64,000 nucleotides of DNA, taken from Neoscytalidium dimidiatum (taxonomy: Eukaryota; Ascomycota; Dothideomycetes; Botryosphaeriales; Botryosphaeriaceae). The translations under genes and the position numbers were made by a program. The stretch spans positions 3,906,001 to 3,970,000 of the forward strand of contig CM074698.1 of the NCBI GenBank assembly GCA_037367355.1, read 5' to 3'. Of this stretch, positions 45,683-58,148 are shown one piece after another; within the stretch, counting starts at the first letter, position 1, and each line of letters begins with the position of its first letter. The notes below the pieces were generated by a model. The model saw only the letters and a program-made list of their open reading frames with translations, made no database searches and was not told the DNA's origin.

Positions 45683-47468
45683 CCAGGCGCTGCGAGCTGA
45701 GCAGCAGTCGATTCACGCTTCGCGAGGGCAGCGACATTTGCTCACGAGGCAGCCATTCCGGTCGTGTTTGCTGCTGCGGAGCGCGCCGACATCACTGCGG
45801 CGAAACAATAAACCGAAAAGATCAAGGACCCCAGAAAGTGCCTCAGGCCACATTGTGGCCTGACCAGGCATGTGAAATTATCCATGCGGCTACCCACTAC
45901 GATGATGTCAGCGCGATCAGCACTGTCTTCTCCTCCTTCCATCGCGGAAAACCTGAGCGCCTGTCGTTTTACGTTGCGACGCACGAGGGCAGATCCCAAT
46001 TCGGGATCTCAGCCAGGCAACCACAAGAACTGCTGCCTGCTGCTGCTCTTCTCGCCTAATGGTGGATCGATCCCGTGTGGCCCCGGCCATCAATAATCGC
46101 GGAAAAGGGCACAGGAAAAAAAAAAAAAAAGCTTGTGTATACTCTATGCCGGCGGTCGCTAATTGGGCCGCTCCGTTACGCGCCCGCGAGAAATGAGATT
46201 CCAAATCCATCATGCGTCGTCCCAATCCGTTCAGCTGAAGCCAGAGCATGCCTGCCAATGACATGCACATCCCTTCGTGCTTTGCAGGAACCCCTTTTTC
46301 GCTGTCCTTGTCCAAATTGTCAGGGAAGTAGGAGCTGGTATTGTGGGAGTCACCGGTGTCCACCGAAACAATAGTGCCTTGAATTATTCAAACTATACTG
46401 CGCCCCCTCCCTTCTCCTAGCTGCAGCATTCGTGGTAAGGGATGTTTCCAATCCAAATCATCCTCCAGCCAATTGCTTTGGCTCTGCCCGCAATATCTGG
46501 ACACAAGCCGTAGCATCACTGTCACAGCATTCACTTTTGCATTGCATTGCCTGCGGGGCACGTCATGTGGCTTCCAGTGTCGATTTTCCATTCGACTGCG
46601 AGAACTACCTCCCCCGCCCAATATCCCTTTGGTATAACCCTTGTTCTTCTTTTGCCAACGCGGAAAAAAAAATTGAGGCCTTGAGTGCCAGCCGTAATCT
46701 TCCAAAAAGGCTTGCAGCGGTGTATGAACAAATCCCAAGACGCAAAAAGATTCAAACACTTGTGCAACCCTAATGCCCTTTTGGAGGCTACCCAGCTTCT
46801 CGTTGAAAGGAGAAAAATTAAGAAGCCGGGGGACGAAGAAGATTGGAGAAAGAAAAGCATGAACAAGACGCCAAAAAGACAGTGACAGAGCGATATGAGA
46901 TCTCCTCTCCAGACATGGTTGGACAGACCACGCATCATCTGCGTTAGCCCAAGTGATTCCCAAAAATGACGACCCAGCGTGCCAGTTCGCGAAGCGGAAA
47001 AGGTAAGAACTCCCCCAACGTCAGAACAGACCATGCATGATGCGTGCATCATACGAGGCATCCAAAATCGTGGGTAGCGTTCAAAAGTAAAAGAAAAGAA
47101 GACATGCTTGAGTGCGAACATTCGTACTCTCTCATGTCGACTTTCGCTTGCCCAAGAAGGCTAGCAGAAGAACAAAATACATGGAGATAGGAGAGGGTGT
47201 GCCAAAACTCCTCCGCCCGTGATTTTGTTGTTGAAGGAACGATTAAGCGAATGGTGTAGGGTCGAGACGTCGCCAGGCCTTAAAAAGTGAGAGAAGCCGG
47301 TACGCACAGAGGGAAAATACTCTTCAAAGACGTAAAATGAAAGCAGACCAGTGCGCAATGAGAAAGAAGAGCGAAGAAGAACCGATGATGATCCTGTAAC
47401 GCCCGATCCAGAAACGAAGCCTCGAATTGCTGGAATTCAAAGGTAAGTGCCGATCAATCATCCGCTGC
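45683..47468. other. Promoter of the HAD-like gene and 3' flank of the next gene
   Basis: About 1.8 kb between two minus-strand genes. A poly-A tract lies near 46.12 kb. Frames of 100-190 codons exist on the minus strand (46963-46388) but have no recognisable domain and overlap plus-strand frames. No gene called. Confidence 0.5.
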
Positions 47469-48857
47469 TCAGGAGTGGAACAAATCCCATGCCCGCGCAC
47501 AGAGCGCGATGAACTCCTCCTTCTTTCTCCTCTGGGTGTCAGGGCTATCGCGGCCCTCGCCGAAGGGGCCGGGCCTCCGCTCTTGACGGCCGAGCGGCGG
47601 GGTACCCATATCTCGCTCATACTCCTCGCGAGTACGACGCCTCGAAGTGGTGCGGTGCGCTTCAGTCTGACCATTCTGATTCTTCGAGGGCATTGGTGAG
47701 GGAGGAGTGGGGGGCTGGTGACCTCCGTAGTGAACAATGCGGGGAAGAAGATCCTCGCGACCACCAGACATAGACTGCACGGCTTCTTCAGCTGACTTGT
47801 ACTCGCGGCGACGTGGAGGCTGAGCAGAGTGATTCTGGGCGTTCGGAGGGAAGCCAGGGGAGGGAAGAGGCTGGTTAGAGTGAGAGGAGTGTCCCGGGCT
47901 ACCGTTGTAGCGACCCTCCCTCGGCGCGGCAATGGTCTCGCCGGCAAACACATCGGAAATTGGGGGAAGACGGTTGTTGGTTTGCTGAGCAGGAACGTGG
48001 TGGATGTGAGAAGTCTGAGAAAGGTTGGAAGGCTGGTTGGCAACTTGTCTAGAAAGCGACTGGAATTGCGAGCCTCTCATGCCCGTGAAGGATTGGTTCA
48101 GAGGCGCGGATTGAATGACACGCTCGTTAGCGAACTGCTGAGCCGAAGGCGGGGCAATGGAAAGGCCTGGGGGAGGACCCTTCCTACGCGACGACGCAGG
48201 CGTCCTTCCTCCGCTCTTGAACGGGTTTGTCTCAGCGTGCCTGGAGCTCTCGCCAGCCTCGTGGGGAATCTGAACGTTCTTGCCCTTCTGCCTCGCCTCG
48301 ATAATCTGCCTTTGCCTGTCCCTAACATCCATACTCCTCTGAAGCTGTGACCGCATGGCGGGGTCCTGGGTTTGGAATCCGGGCGACAGGCAGGCGAGGC
48401 CGACATCTTGCATAACCAACCCAGCGCTTTCCTTGCCGGTCAGAGGTCCAGAGGGGCGTGCGCTTAGAGCGCCAGCAGAGTGTACATTGCTCGAGAGGTC
48501 AAGACGGCGAGGGCGGTGGCGCGAAGCGGGCATTTCGGGAGAGTCGGGTTCCTTCTTAACGACAATCTTGGGCGCATGTGAATTTCTGGAACTGAGGCAG
48601 ATTAGCGAGTGATCGCGCAACGCAGATCTGACGGGAGACACGTACGAGTTGGGGGAGCGCTTCCCCTCCCGGTGAGAACCGTCGCTGTGGGTAGAGACGG
48701 GCGAGCCGTGGTTGCTCGAGGAGCGGGCGGACTTCCCGCTGGGTGTGTTTCCATTGGAGGGCGCGATTGGAGCGTATCTAGAGCTGGAAGCGCCTTGCTC
48801 GGAAGGCGAGGGCGCATGCGGTGCGGTCACCGGCGGTGCAGCGACAGCGGTAGTCAT
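47469..48857 (-). CDS. Conserved fungal protein of unknown function, mostly disordered
   Basis: Two exons, 48857-48646 and 48591-47469, with a 54-nt intron (GTACGT, branch GCTAAT, acceptor CTCAG), give 444 aa. The intron is a multiple of three and stop-free, so the unspliced frame also stays open; the splice is preferred because it joins SPNS to SRNSHAPKIVVKKEPDSPE smoothly. The protein is rich in Ser, Pro, Gln and Arg. Three stretches look ordered or conserved: RQRQIIEARQKGKNVQIP, PPRRREYKSAEEAVQSMSGG and the C-terminal RRKKEEFIALCARAWDLFHS helix, which is the best candidate for an interaction motif. There is no signal peptide or membrane segment. A nuclear or regulatory role is a guess. Confidence 0.8.
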   Translation of the reverse strand: MTTAVAAPPVTAPHAPSPSEQGASSSRYAPIAPSNGNTPSGKSARSSSNHGSPVSTHSDGSHREGKRSPNSYVSPVRSALRDHSLICLSSRNSHAPKIVVKKEPDSPEMPASRHRPRRLDLSSNVHSAGALSARPSGPLTGKESAGLVMQDVGLACLSPGFQTQDPAMRSQLQRSMDVRDRQRQIIEARQKGKNVQIPHEAGESSRHAETNPFKSGGRTPASSRRKGPPPGLSIAPPSAQQFANERVIQSAPLNQSFTGMRGSQFQSLSRQVANQPSNLSQTSHIHHVPAQQTNNRLPPISDVFAGETIAAPREGRYNGSPGHSSHSNQPLPSPGFPPNAQNHSAQPPRRREYKSAEEAVQSMSGGREDLLPRIVHYGGHQPPTPPSPMPSKNQNGQTEAHRTTSRRRTREEYERDMGTPPLGRQERRPGPFGEGRDSPDTQRRKKEEFIALCARAWDLFHS

Positions 48858-48989
48858 GGTGGATTCTCGACTCGGTCAGCGACAGCGAGTCCGGGTGTTC
48901 GACGAGCGCAACGGCGCAGGCTGGAGACCCGGCGACAGTGGACGGGTGAATGAGCGACGGGCGCGGCAGGCGGCTGCCACTCGAGGAAT

Positions 48990-49020
<31 letters not shown>

Positions 49021-52000
49021 AGAGCGGCAGGTGGGCGGGGAGAGGGCAGCTGTTGCGGAGGTGAGGTGCAGGACAGGGTGGTGAAGAAGCAACAGGCTTG
49101 GGCGGGAGGGCGCTGGCGACGATAATATGGATTGGCACGGACGCGAGAGCGAGGGCAGGCGGACAGGGTATGGCTGGGGACGGGGGCGTGCTATGCTCGG
49201 AAGCGGCTAGGATGAAACTGGACCTCAGACAGAGTCGCGATGGGCCCACGGACTCCAGCTGTGCGACCACTCTATTTGATGCCAATAGACCAGGGCCCGG
49301 GCTAGGTGTTTCAAGCTGAGGGAAGCGAGCGGCGGGCAGCACAGGCGCAGGCGCAGGCGCAGGGCCGGCCGGCCTGACCCAGCGCGCGTGGAGGCGGTTG
49401 GGGCCCACCGCGTACGAGCAGCGCGTGCGGCACGGTCGCGGAGGGAGCATTTGCAGGCGCAAGGGAAAGGGAAGAAGCTCGTCGGCAGAGCGAAGGGCGT
49501 GACGGGGATGGCGACGGGGAGGGCAAGCAGCGTCTGGCCGGGCTGCCTGGCCCCGGGCCCCGGGCTGCTGCTCGCTGGCTGAGGCTGGGATGCTGTGCAG
49601 CGGCTCGCCGACGACACGCAAATATTGGCCGGAGCAGCCCTAAGCGGCACACAGCCAATCAGCTCCGCAGCGTCGAGCAGCTCTCAAACAACGAACGGAC
49701 GCCCCATTGCCCGAACGGGCGCGGTGATCGCCCTGGCCGCCTTCTCGCTGCCTGCCCCCCCGGCGCACCCCTCCAAGGCCATCAAACACCACCGCGACAC
49801 CCGCTCTGCGCATCTCCATTTCGCCGGCCCAAGCCTGCGCTCCTGCTGCGATCTCCGCGATGCGCGCAGGGCGGGGTCGCCAGCCCCTCGCTCGCCGTCG
49901 CCGCCGCCGCCGCCGCAGCCCCAGGCCCCAAGCCCGCCGCTCCTCCTGCCTGCCAGTGGGCTCATTTCGTATTGCTGAGTGTGCGGCACGCAGCACGCGA
50001 TAGCCACAGGCCCCGTACCATTTTTAACGCGGCCACAGGGCATGATCGTCAATTTAACGCGCATCATCGGAATCAATGCAGCGCTGGGCACCCCGGGCCT
50101 ATACTCGACCCTCCTTAATGCTGTTCCCTCAGAGGCTCAAGCGGCGGGCCAAGCGTCTATCTTTAGCTGCACCCGTCCGGCCAGGCAGCTTTTGGCTTTT
50201 GGCAGCCCGCAAGAGACTCTGACGCGCGCACAGCTCGCAACTCTGTTGCGCCGGCCGCTCAAGCTTCTCCACCGGCTGTTCAGCCGCACCGCGATAAGGG
50301 TCTCCCGTCTGGCTCCCTCGGTCCCGCCTGAGGGGAGGCCAGGACGCCAGAACGCCAGGACGCGTAGCGGCCGACCTGCCCGAAAGCGTCCATCCGGCGG
50401 GGGCGCGCAGATTGTCGGCCCAGGTCAGCCGCATCCATCGCATTGCCTCCGCCGCTGGACGACGCTCGGCTGGACTGCGACTGGAGCGAATGGAGCAAGC
50501 GGTGTTTCATCGCCGGCTGCTAAAGTGCACAGCACGCATTCGCTTGCACCACCGCCGCCCGCCTTCACATGAAGGACTCGGGCGGCGCTGTCGCTGTCGC
50601 AGCTTGCGAGGGCGCAGCGGCGAAATGTGCTCTTCGAGATGGCGCATGCCGGCCGCACCCTGGAAGGCGTGTATCTGGCTGATTGACGATAGCGGCCAGG
50701 CTGTTTCACGCGGCGCGCCGCTCGGGGCCTCTCTCGACTCGCTGCGCCACCGGCCGGCACCGTCTGTCGCTGGCGCGCCGGCAGCGCTGGCAAGAGCCGC
50801 AGCGGCCGCTGGCTCTGGGGAATTGTCGACGCCCGCACATTATTGCGACGGGTGAAATGGCCTGCTCCCACCGGTGCGCGGCCGCGACGGCCGCCAGCGG
50901 CGCACTGACGGCGAGCAAACGGTGCCGAGATGTCGCAATTCCGCACATCGTACGTTTCAGGCCGCTGGAGCGCAACCGGCCGCGCGGTTTGCCCATGTCC
51001 CACCGCTCCACGCCCTCGCCGGCTGCTCTTCTACGCGTAGCGGCAGGCAGGACTTGCCTAGAGCAGGCGGCGGTGGGGAGGCGGCGGAGATTATTGAGAG
51101 GCTCTCAACGGCGAGCGCCAGTCATCCACGCCCACATCCACACTTCCCGAGACCCGGGTCCCCGTCACGGAGGGGAGGCAAGTGCCGATCGACAGGTGGG
51201 ATCGGCCCTCAAGAGGTTGGTAGGCTGCTGCTCTCCCCTTTGATTGCATCTCTGATCGCCGCGGGTCACATGGGAGGCCGCTGTCGCACGACGCAAGCTG
51301 TCAATTTGCGTTGCCGTGCGCAGGCATCTGCCATCTGCCATCTGGCGGCTGGCTGCGGGCTGTGTGGACTTGCGGACCGCGGACTGCGGCTTTGCTGCGA
51401 GCTGGGGACGTGAATGTTGCGCATCCCGCCGCAGGGCCACGCCTCCAGGGCCCCAAGGGCCCCAAGGGCCTGTCGTCCTGCCGCCTCAAACAGCGTCGAA
51501 CACACCGCATTGGGCTTTGCTGATCGTCCCCGCCCGCCCGAACGGGAAACAAGAACTGTGCCCGTCGACTCGAGCCGCCAGCCAGTCGCGCTCGTGCTTT
51601 TTATTGAACGCGCTGAGCACCAGAAGGCCACCGTCGCCCACGGCCACGTTTACAACGCCTGTCAACTGCTGTCAGTGTTTCAGCCAGCCTCCAGGGCGCG
51701 TGCTTTATTGAGCGCAGAGCACTGCTTGGCCCACCAGCAACACCAACACTGCGAATCATCTGGACCACGCAAAACCCATCCCAGCCCGCCATGGCCCGAT
51801 GTTCTCCCATGCTCCCACCTCCTCCGCATCGCACATCGCCCTCCTTAAACCCGTCAATCAGTGGCAACTACGGAGCCCGCACCGCCGACTCGTTCGAGAT
51901 GAGGACCAGCACTCAATAGTCCCAGATACGGGACCCCAGTCCACACCTGCGTCCGAGCGGCTGCTGGCTGAAGTCACCACTGACAACAGATCTTGCATCG

Positions 52001-53009
52001 CGAATCTGTCTGCTCGACGTCAGCCGTCCGTGGGTTTTCTTCTCGAAAAATCCGGACCTGCATCCGTCCTCAACCCATCGTATCGACGTCAGGCGGCGTG
52101 AAGATTTGCTCACCCCGGCCCGAAAATAGCAGGGAAAAGAGGTAAAATGGGAAAAAAGCAACGATGAGGACTGCGAACACTTCAGCAAAGATCACGACGA
52201 GGCTTTCACCGCTCCAACCCAAAACGCCGTATCCCAGTCCAGCACGCCAAAACACCGTCCGTGTGCCGCCCGGCCAACGCTGACGTCTCAAGCGCTACGC
52301 ATCAGTGTCTCACGCCGTTTTGCCGTGTGGCCGAGGCATGACTGACTCACCCTTCCCTTTTCGTCCGAGACCATGGTTGCTCCGATCTACACGCGACACG
52401 CTGCTGCTGCGAACGCCCCAGGCGGTGAAGGTAAATCCACCGCGTCAGCATGAACCATTCCAGCCGCACGGGTGCCTGACAGGCAGACACGCATTCCGAA
52501 ATCGTCAAGAAGGCGACGTGTGTGTGAGCGTGGCCGACGCGCAGGCCAGTTCCCCCCCCAACCCTTTGCGTCCCACAGCCAGGGCGTCGGAACGCCGCTC
52601 TACTCTGCTAAGGGGATGGAGAAGGTGACAAGCGTCGAAAGCAATGGCATTTTCAATCTACGTAGGGCTTACCGGGCTGGCTGGAGCTTCCACCGCATGC
52701 TCAATGCTCAGCCTGTCTCTTGACTCGGCGTCTCTCGACTTATACAGCCCTGCAGCCGCACTAAAGAAGCGATGTCCATCTTATGGGCGTTATTAAGACG
52801 GGAGCAGTCAATCGCCTGGGCGAAGCCGCCCTGCGGAGTCCATCGCCACCGTACACGTCACCATAGGGGTATGCAATTCTCCTGAAAGAGCTGCAAACTA
52901 GCAGTGGGACGAACTAGACAAGACGCACAAGCCCTCCAAGCCAATCGCATTGACGCCAGCCACACCCGTACCTTATTGCCGCGTTCCCGGCCTCCAACTG
53001 ACCTCACTA
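48858..53009. other. Long GC-rich intergenic region without a supported gene
   Basis: About 4.15 kb between the start of the 444-aa protein gene (minus) and the stop of the lactam fusion gene (minus). It has a GCG/GGC triplet run near 48.99-49.02 kb and GGGCCCCAA repeats near 51.45 kb. Frames up to about 190 codons occur on both strands and overlap heavily, as expected for GC-rich DNA. I recognise no domain, tRNA or rRNA. Confidence 0.5.
48989..49020. repeat. GGC/CGG trinucleotide run
   Basis: About ten GGC units just upstream of the 444-aa protein gene; it lies in its leader or promoter. Confidence 0.85.
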
Positions 53010-56000
53010 TCAGGCCCTCCTCACGAGCGCAATTCGGCCGCCAGCTTTGACCGTGTCACCCGGTCTTACGAGCACCTTCTCCACCTTTGCCGGTGGGCCA
53101 TCGGCCGTGACCAGGTCTTCAGGCAGGCGGACGGAGATTTCCAGCTTCATCGCCTCAAGGATAGAAATCTGAGAGCAGATATCTCGTCAGTGATTGTAAC
53201 GCACGATATGCTTGGGTCTGGATCTGGATCTGTTGATCCGGTCTGTGCCTTACCAGGTGATTCGGCTTCAAGACGTCACCGTCTGTAACCTCAACCTTCC
53301 ACACGTTCGCATCAACTGGTGCTTCTATAGCCGTGATGGCAGGGTCTGTGAATTTAATCATCAATATCATCCGTTCGCAAGTAGGGCAGGTACGAGGACA
53401 GGGGTTTCTTACCATCCAACAAGCTCTCCACCGTGCTCTCATCCACCTGTTGGCTCTTCTTCTCCTCCCTCCACCTCGCCAAACTTTCTTGCTCAGCCTT
53501 CACCATTTCTGCTTGCGCGATTGCCTGCTTCTCTCTAATCTTCCTGACTTCGTCCTTCGTCTCTTGCAGCAATCTGTTGTGCTCCGCCATATCAAACGTC
53601 ACTTCCTCCCACTCCCACTCGTACAACCCTGCTCTGAACTTCTGCAGCAACTCCTCCATCTCCTGCTCGCTCACCTCGTAATACGTCAACAAATCAAAAT
53701 CCTTATACAACCACGGCCGCGACCGCTCAAATCCCTTCTTCCAGCCCAGCACGTCAAAGCACGGTACCGTGCGGCCGGTCATCTGATAGCCACCGGGAGA
53801 GTCAACAGGGTAGAGCGACATGCAGCTGCCGCCCCAACTAACAGTGCCCTCAGGAGTATAGACGCGGGACGGATTCATCTTAGGGCAGTTAAGACGCATT
53901 CGGGGGTCGGCAGGCAAACAAACAGTGTTGCCGCAGAAGAAGCCGACCTCGACAGCGACGTGGGTGCCGGTCAGGTAGATCTGCTTGAGCTCTTCCGGCG
54001 TGATGCCGTTGTTGCGAGCGACGAAGGCCAAGTTGTCAGGCAAATAGGGGGCGTGCGGTCGCTGCGTCTCCATGTACCGCGCGATGGCCTCGCGCTGGGC
54101 GGCGCTCTCGAAGCTGAGCGGCAGGCGGAAGCGGCGGCAGGTGAGCTTCGCGGTGCTGAGATCGCCCAGCTGATCCTCGAGTGACTGCAGGTACGGGATG
54201 AGCTTCTCGCGTGGCAGGGCGCTGCCGTCGTAGAAGAGGAGGAGCGAGGTGCAGCAGCCCATGGTGGTGATGAGGTGGTCCTTCAACCAGGAGGGCGTGT
54301 CGTCACCGCGGATGCGCGTTTCGAGCGCAGTGACGCGGCAGCGGTGATTCAGGTCGAAGTTCTCGTGGCCGTACTCGATGATGAGGTGGTCGTCGCCGCC
54401 CTAAGGAAGAGGTCAGTCCTCCATCTACTCCCCTCCACCCAAAAGCAGATATACATACTTGTCTGTACGTCACAGCAGGCTGGTGGCCCTGTTCTGGCCT
54501 GTGCCAGAGGACCGACTTCCCCCATTTACCAGACACCGTCGACGGCGCCTTGGACTGCGTGTCTAGTGGCTCTACCAGATCCCATCCAATAGCTCCCTGA
54601 ACCGCGGCCTCCACGGCGCTCAAGAATGCCTCTAGCTTCGCCCGCGCGGTCAGCGCATCCTCCAACGACACCCTCTCATACTGCATCTGATCACCCGCCT
54701 TGATCTGGCCCATTTTCCACCACTCAGCCCGCACGATGGTTGTCGAGCTGACGAACCCACCGAAGTTAGGGCAATCCATAGGGAAGATGCATGGGTCGTC
54801 GCCAGTCCAGTTGAGCGTGCCGAGCGGGTAGCCGTACTCGACCAGATTGCTCGGATGGGCGCCGCCCTCGCCGCCATCCTTGCGCGCCCACTTGGGCACG
54901 GGGCCGATCAGTCTGATACCGCTGCGGCTGGCGTTGTGGCTGACCTTCCAGATTGTATCGTATATCATGTCCACATCCTCCGGCAGCAGATACCCTTCAT
55001 CATGCGGCCCGACCATGGCCTTGATCTTCCAGTCCTTCGTGTACGCCGGGCGCAGGTGCTCGGGCACGCTCACCACCTTCTCGGCCACCTCCGCCGGTAT
55101 CTCCCTCACGACCTCGAGCAGGTCGCCCGGCGCCAGCTGCCGCCCCTGGTACCCGCCGATGCCCACCGACGGTGACGTGCTCTTCGACCCGAAGTAGCTC
55201 GCTACGCTCGGCAGGCCGCCGTAAATCGCCAGGTACGCGCGACACCCGCCCGCCGTCGTCTTGCCGATCTTCAGCCTCTGGCCCGCGCGCACATGCACCC
55301 GCGTCCACATCGGGAACGCCCCGCCGTCCAGCGCGGCCTCCATCGGCGGCCCGCACAGCGCGACGACCGCGGGGCCGACGAACCGCAGCTCCGGCCCGGA
55401 CAGCGTGATCTCGAGCGCCTCGGTCGTGCGCGGGTTGCCGACGACGATGTTGGCCAGCTGGAACGCCAGCGGGTCCATGGGCCCCGCATGCGGGATCCCC
55501 TTGCCGACGGAGGGCCGCCCGGGCAGATCCTGCACCAGCGTGTAGGCGCCGGCCGAGAGGACGTCGATGGCGTGGGGCGCGAAGGTGAAGTCGGCCAGGA
55601 AGCTGGTGAGCGTGTCGCCTGCGGCGAACTTGTCGCTGCGCAGGATGGCGGTCAGGAATTCGAGGTTCGTGGGCGGGCCGCAAATTTTGGAGTTTGACAG
55701 CACGTCTTGGAGGCCAGCGATGGCGGCGGCGCGGGTGGGCGCGTGGTGCATTACTTTGGCGATGAGGGGATCTGAGGTGTGAGGAGTTAGTCATTGCTAT
55801 AGCAGGCCATGCGGTCGAGGTAGGTGCCATGTCCCGTATCTACATGCACTGGCGTCGCTTGTGGCCCGTCTGTTGTTATACAATCTTGGCTGAGTGGTGA
55901 GAAGGAGAGCCAGCTTACCGTAATTGGGAGTGATTCGGGAGCCGGTGAAGACCCACGTGTCAATTCTGGTCCCAGGAGTCTCCTTCCACTCAACTTCTTG

Positions 56001-57354
56001 CAACAGACCCGGGGAAGGAGCAAAATCCCTGACCGGATTCTCCGCATACACTCTCACCTCGATCGCCGTGCCATTCGGCCCAGTCGGCTGCAACGACTTC
56101 AAGTACGCCCCATCCAAGCCGCCCTTGCCCGCACGCTCCGCGTCCGCCTGCTTGAGCATCAGCTCTACGAGATCAACGCCGTAGCACAGCTCCGTAATCC
56201 CATGCTCAACCTGCAACCGCGTGTTCATCTCCAGAAAGAAGAACTCCCCCGTCTCGTCATCCACCAGATACTCCACCGTCCCCGCAGACCCATAGTTGAT
56301 CGACTCGGCCAACATCACCGCCGCCTCGCCCAGCCTCTCCCTCAACCCGGGCCCGCTCGCCTCCACAAACGGGCTCGGACACTCCTCCACGACCTTCTGA
56401 TGCCTCCGCTGAATCGAGCACTCCCTCTCCCCGAAATGCACCGCCTGGCCCGCGCCGTTCCCAAACACCTGCACCTCCACGTGCCTCGCGCGCGGGTAGT
56501 AGCGCTCCACGAAGACGCCCGGGTTCGCGAACAGCGCCTGGCCGCGGCTCCGCACGTTCCGGAACGCCTCGCGCACCTCGGCGGCGTCGCCGCACGCCGC
56601 CAGCCCCATCCCGCCGCCGCCGCCCGTCGCCTTCAGCATGACCGGGAAGCCCAGCCGCTCGGCCTCGCGCACCGCCTCGGCCTCGTCCGCCACCAGCCCC
56701 GCCGTGCCCGGCACGACGGGCACGCCCGCCGCGGCCGCGAGGTTGCGCGCGACGTGCTTGACGCCGAAGGCCTCGATGGCCGCGGGCGACGGGCCGACCC
56801 ACGCGATGCCGGCGGCGGCGACGAGGCGGGCGAAGGCGGCGTTCTCGGCGAGGAAGCCGTAGCCCGGGATGATGGCGTCGATGGCGTGGGCGCGGGCGAT
56901 GGACAGGATGAGGGCCGCGTCGGTGTACGAGGCCGTGTCGGAGGGGAGCGCGACCGAGGCGTCGGCCAGGGCGACGTGCGTCGAGGCGGCGTCGGCGGGC
57001 GTGTGGAGCGTCGTCGTGTGGATGCCCAGGCGGCGGGCGGTGCGGATGATGCGGACCTGTTTGGGGGGTTTTGTTTTTCGTCAGTTTACGTGTAAGTCGA
57101 TTTCATTGTATAACACTTTTTTTTTTTAACTTTTTGCGCTGTTTTTTTTTTAAAAAAAAAAAAGGGAAAAGAAAAGTGGAACTCATGGGCAGATGTGGCA
57201 GAGAGAGGCTCATGGGTGCGGGAGAAGAGGGCCCGGGGAGATGGGTTTGGCTGATGGTGAGATGCGTGCATGGTGGTCCCCATTGGGTTGTGCGGTTTTT
57301 ACGTACAGCGATCTCGCCCCGGTTGGCGATCAGCAGTTTCTTGATGGACTGCAT
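53010..57354 (-). CDS. lamA: Biotin carboxylase/PxpC/PxpB/biotinyl fusion (urea-carboxylase-like, LamA-type lactamase subunit)
   Basis: Six exons: 57354-57307, 57056-55919, 55771-54459, 54400-53413, 53345-53254 and 53168-53010, all in frame, give 1245 aa. Order of parts: biotin carboxylase (LLIANRGEIA, ATP-grasp loop KATGGGGGMG near 158-167, EMNTRLQVEH), a PxpC/KipA-type domain (LVQDLPGRPSVGKGIPHAGPMDP), a PxpB/KipI-type domain (DDHLIIEYGHENFDLNHRCRV ... PRMRLNCPKMNPSRV), a helical linker, and a biotinyl domain with EAMKLE, K1201 being the biotin site. This is urea carboxylase without an allophanate hydrolase. It is divergent from a PxpA gene, the pairing known for lamA/lamB of Aspergillus nidulans in 2-pyrrolidinone use; the two products together would open the lactam ring at the expense of ATP. 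The first intron is unusually long (250 nt). Family is certain, substrate inferred. Confidence 0.93.
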
Positions 57355-58148
57355 CTTTTGTGCATAGAAGCTGCAGCAAGCTTACAGCTCCTTTTTTTTT
57401 TTTTATCTTTTCTTCCTTCGTGCTCAACTCCCGCACGCGACCAGCGTTGTATCAATTTATAAATGGCGGGGGGAAGGAGAGAGATACACCACCACCACTC
57501 TTCTACCAAGACGATCACCGGAGTGGCTCGCGATTGCACCGCCCAGCAAGCGATACCTAGTCAGGAACGCGCCTCGTGGGCAGAGCAGGACAGCTGGGGG
57601 GCAGGCGGGCGGAAGGAGCTTTATCAGGGCGCTATGGGCGGCGAGGACGGTCGTGTTACCCCTCTCGCGGGGACGAAGCTATGTCATTGATGGCCATGGG
57701 ATCGGGCCTTGGCCCCCTGGTTGCCGTGGCCGCGGGCTGCCTGCCATCCCAATGACAAGCGTCAGATCGGCATTGCTTGGGTCGCGGGGGGTGTCGCAGT
57801 CATGACGGAGGGAGGGGTAGCTCTGATAAAGCTGGGCCCCAAGCTACTCTACTCTACTTATCAACGCGGGGTCGGCACCGCTGCTCCACCCAGAGCTCCG
57901 CGGGATACCGTCCCTATCGCGAGAGCTGCCATAACTCCCGCCCACCTTTGGATAACCCCTCTTTTTAATTCTGTTTCTTTTTTTTCTTTCTTTTTTTTTG
58001 AAGCAGGAGATCGCCGAACTCGTGGTTCCCATCGGCTCCGTTTTAATTTTCCTGCATCGTCTCACTCGCGACGTTTTGCAATTGGCATTCCTTTTCAACC
58101 GCCGCCCTTCTTCTCTAAATTCCCGTCGCACCTCACACAATCATCAGC
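57355..58148. promoter_or_regulatory. Shared divergent promoter of the lactam gene pair
   Basis: 794 bp between the two ATGs. Three TGATAA motifs (GATA-factor type, as used by AreA in nitrogen control) lie at 57621-57626 (minus orientation, one base either way), 57824-57829 (plus) and 57858-57863 (minus). Close spacing of two of them would suit a nitrogen-regulated promoter. Pyrimidine tracts lie near 57.39 and 57.97 kb. Binding is inferred from sequence only. Confidence 0.55.

Noticed and set aside
46388..46963. Minus-strand open frame of 191 codons upstream of the HAD-like gene
   Set aside because: No domain, and the text is interrupted by alternative frames on both strands; more likely promoter or untranslated sequence.
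50425..51003. Minus-strand open frame of 192 codons in the 48.9-53.0 kb gap
   Set aside because: Arg/Ala/Pro-rich with competing plus-strand frames of similar length; no recognisable motif.
55824..57095. Plus-strand open frame of 423 codons
   Set aside because: Antisense to the biotin carboxylase part of the lactam fusion protein; Arg/His/Leu-rich composition typical of a shadow frame.
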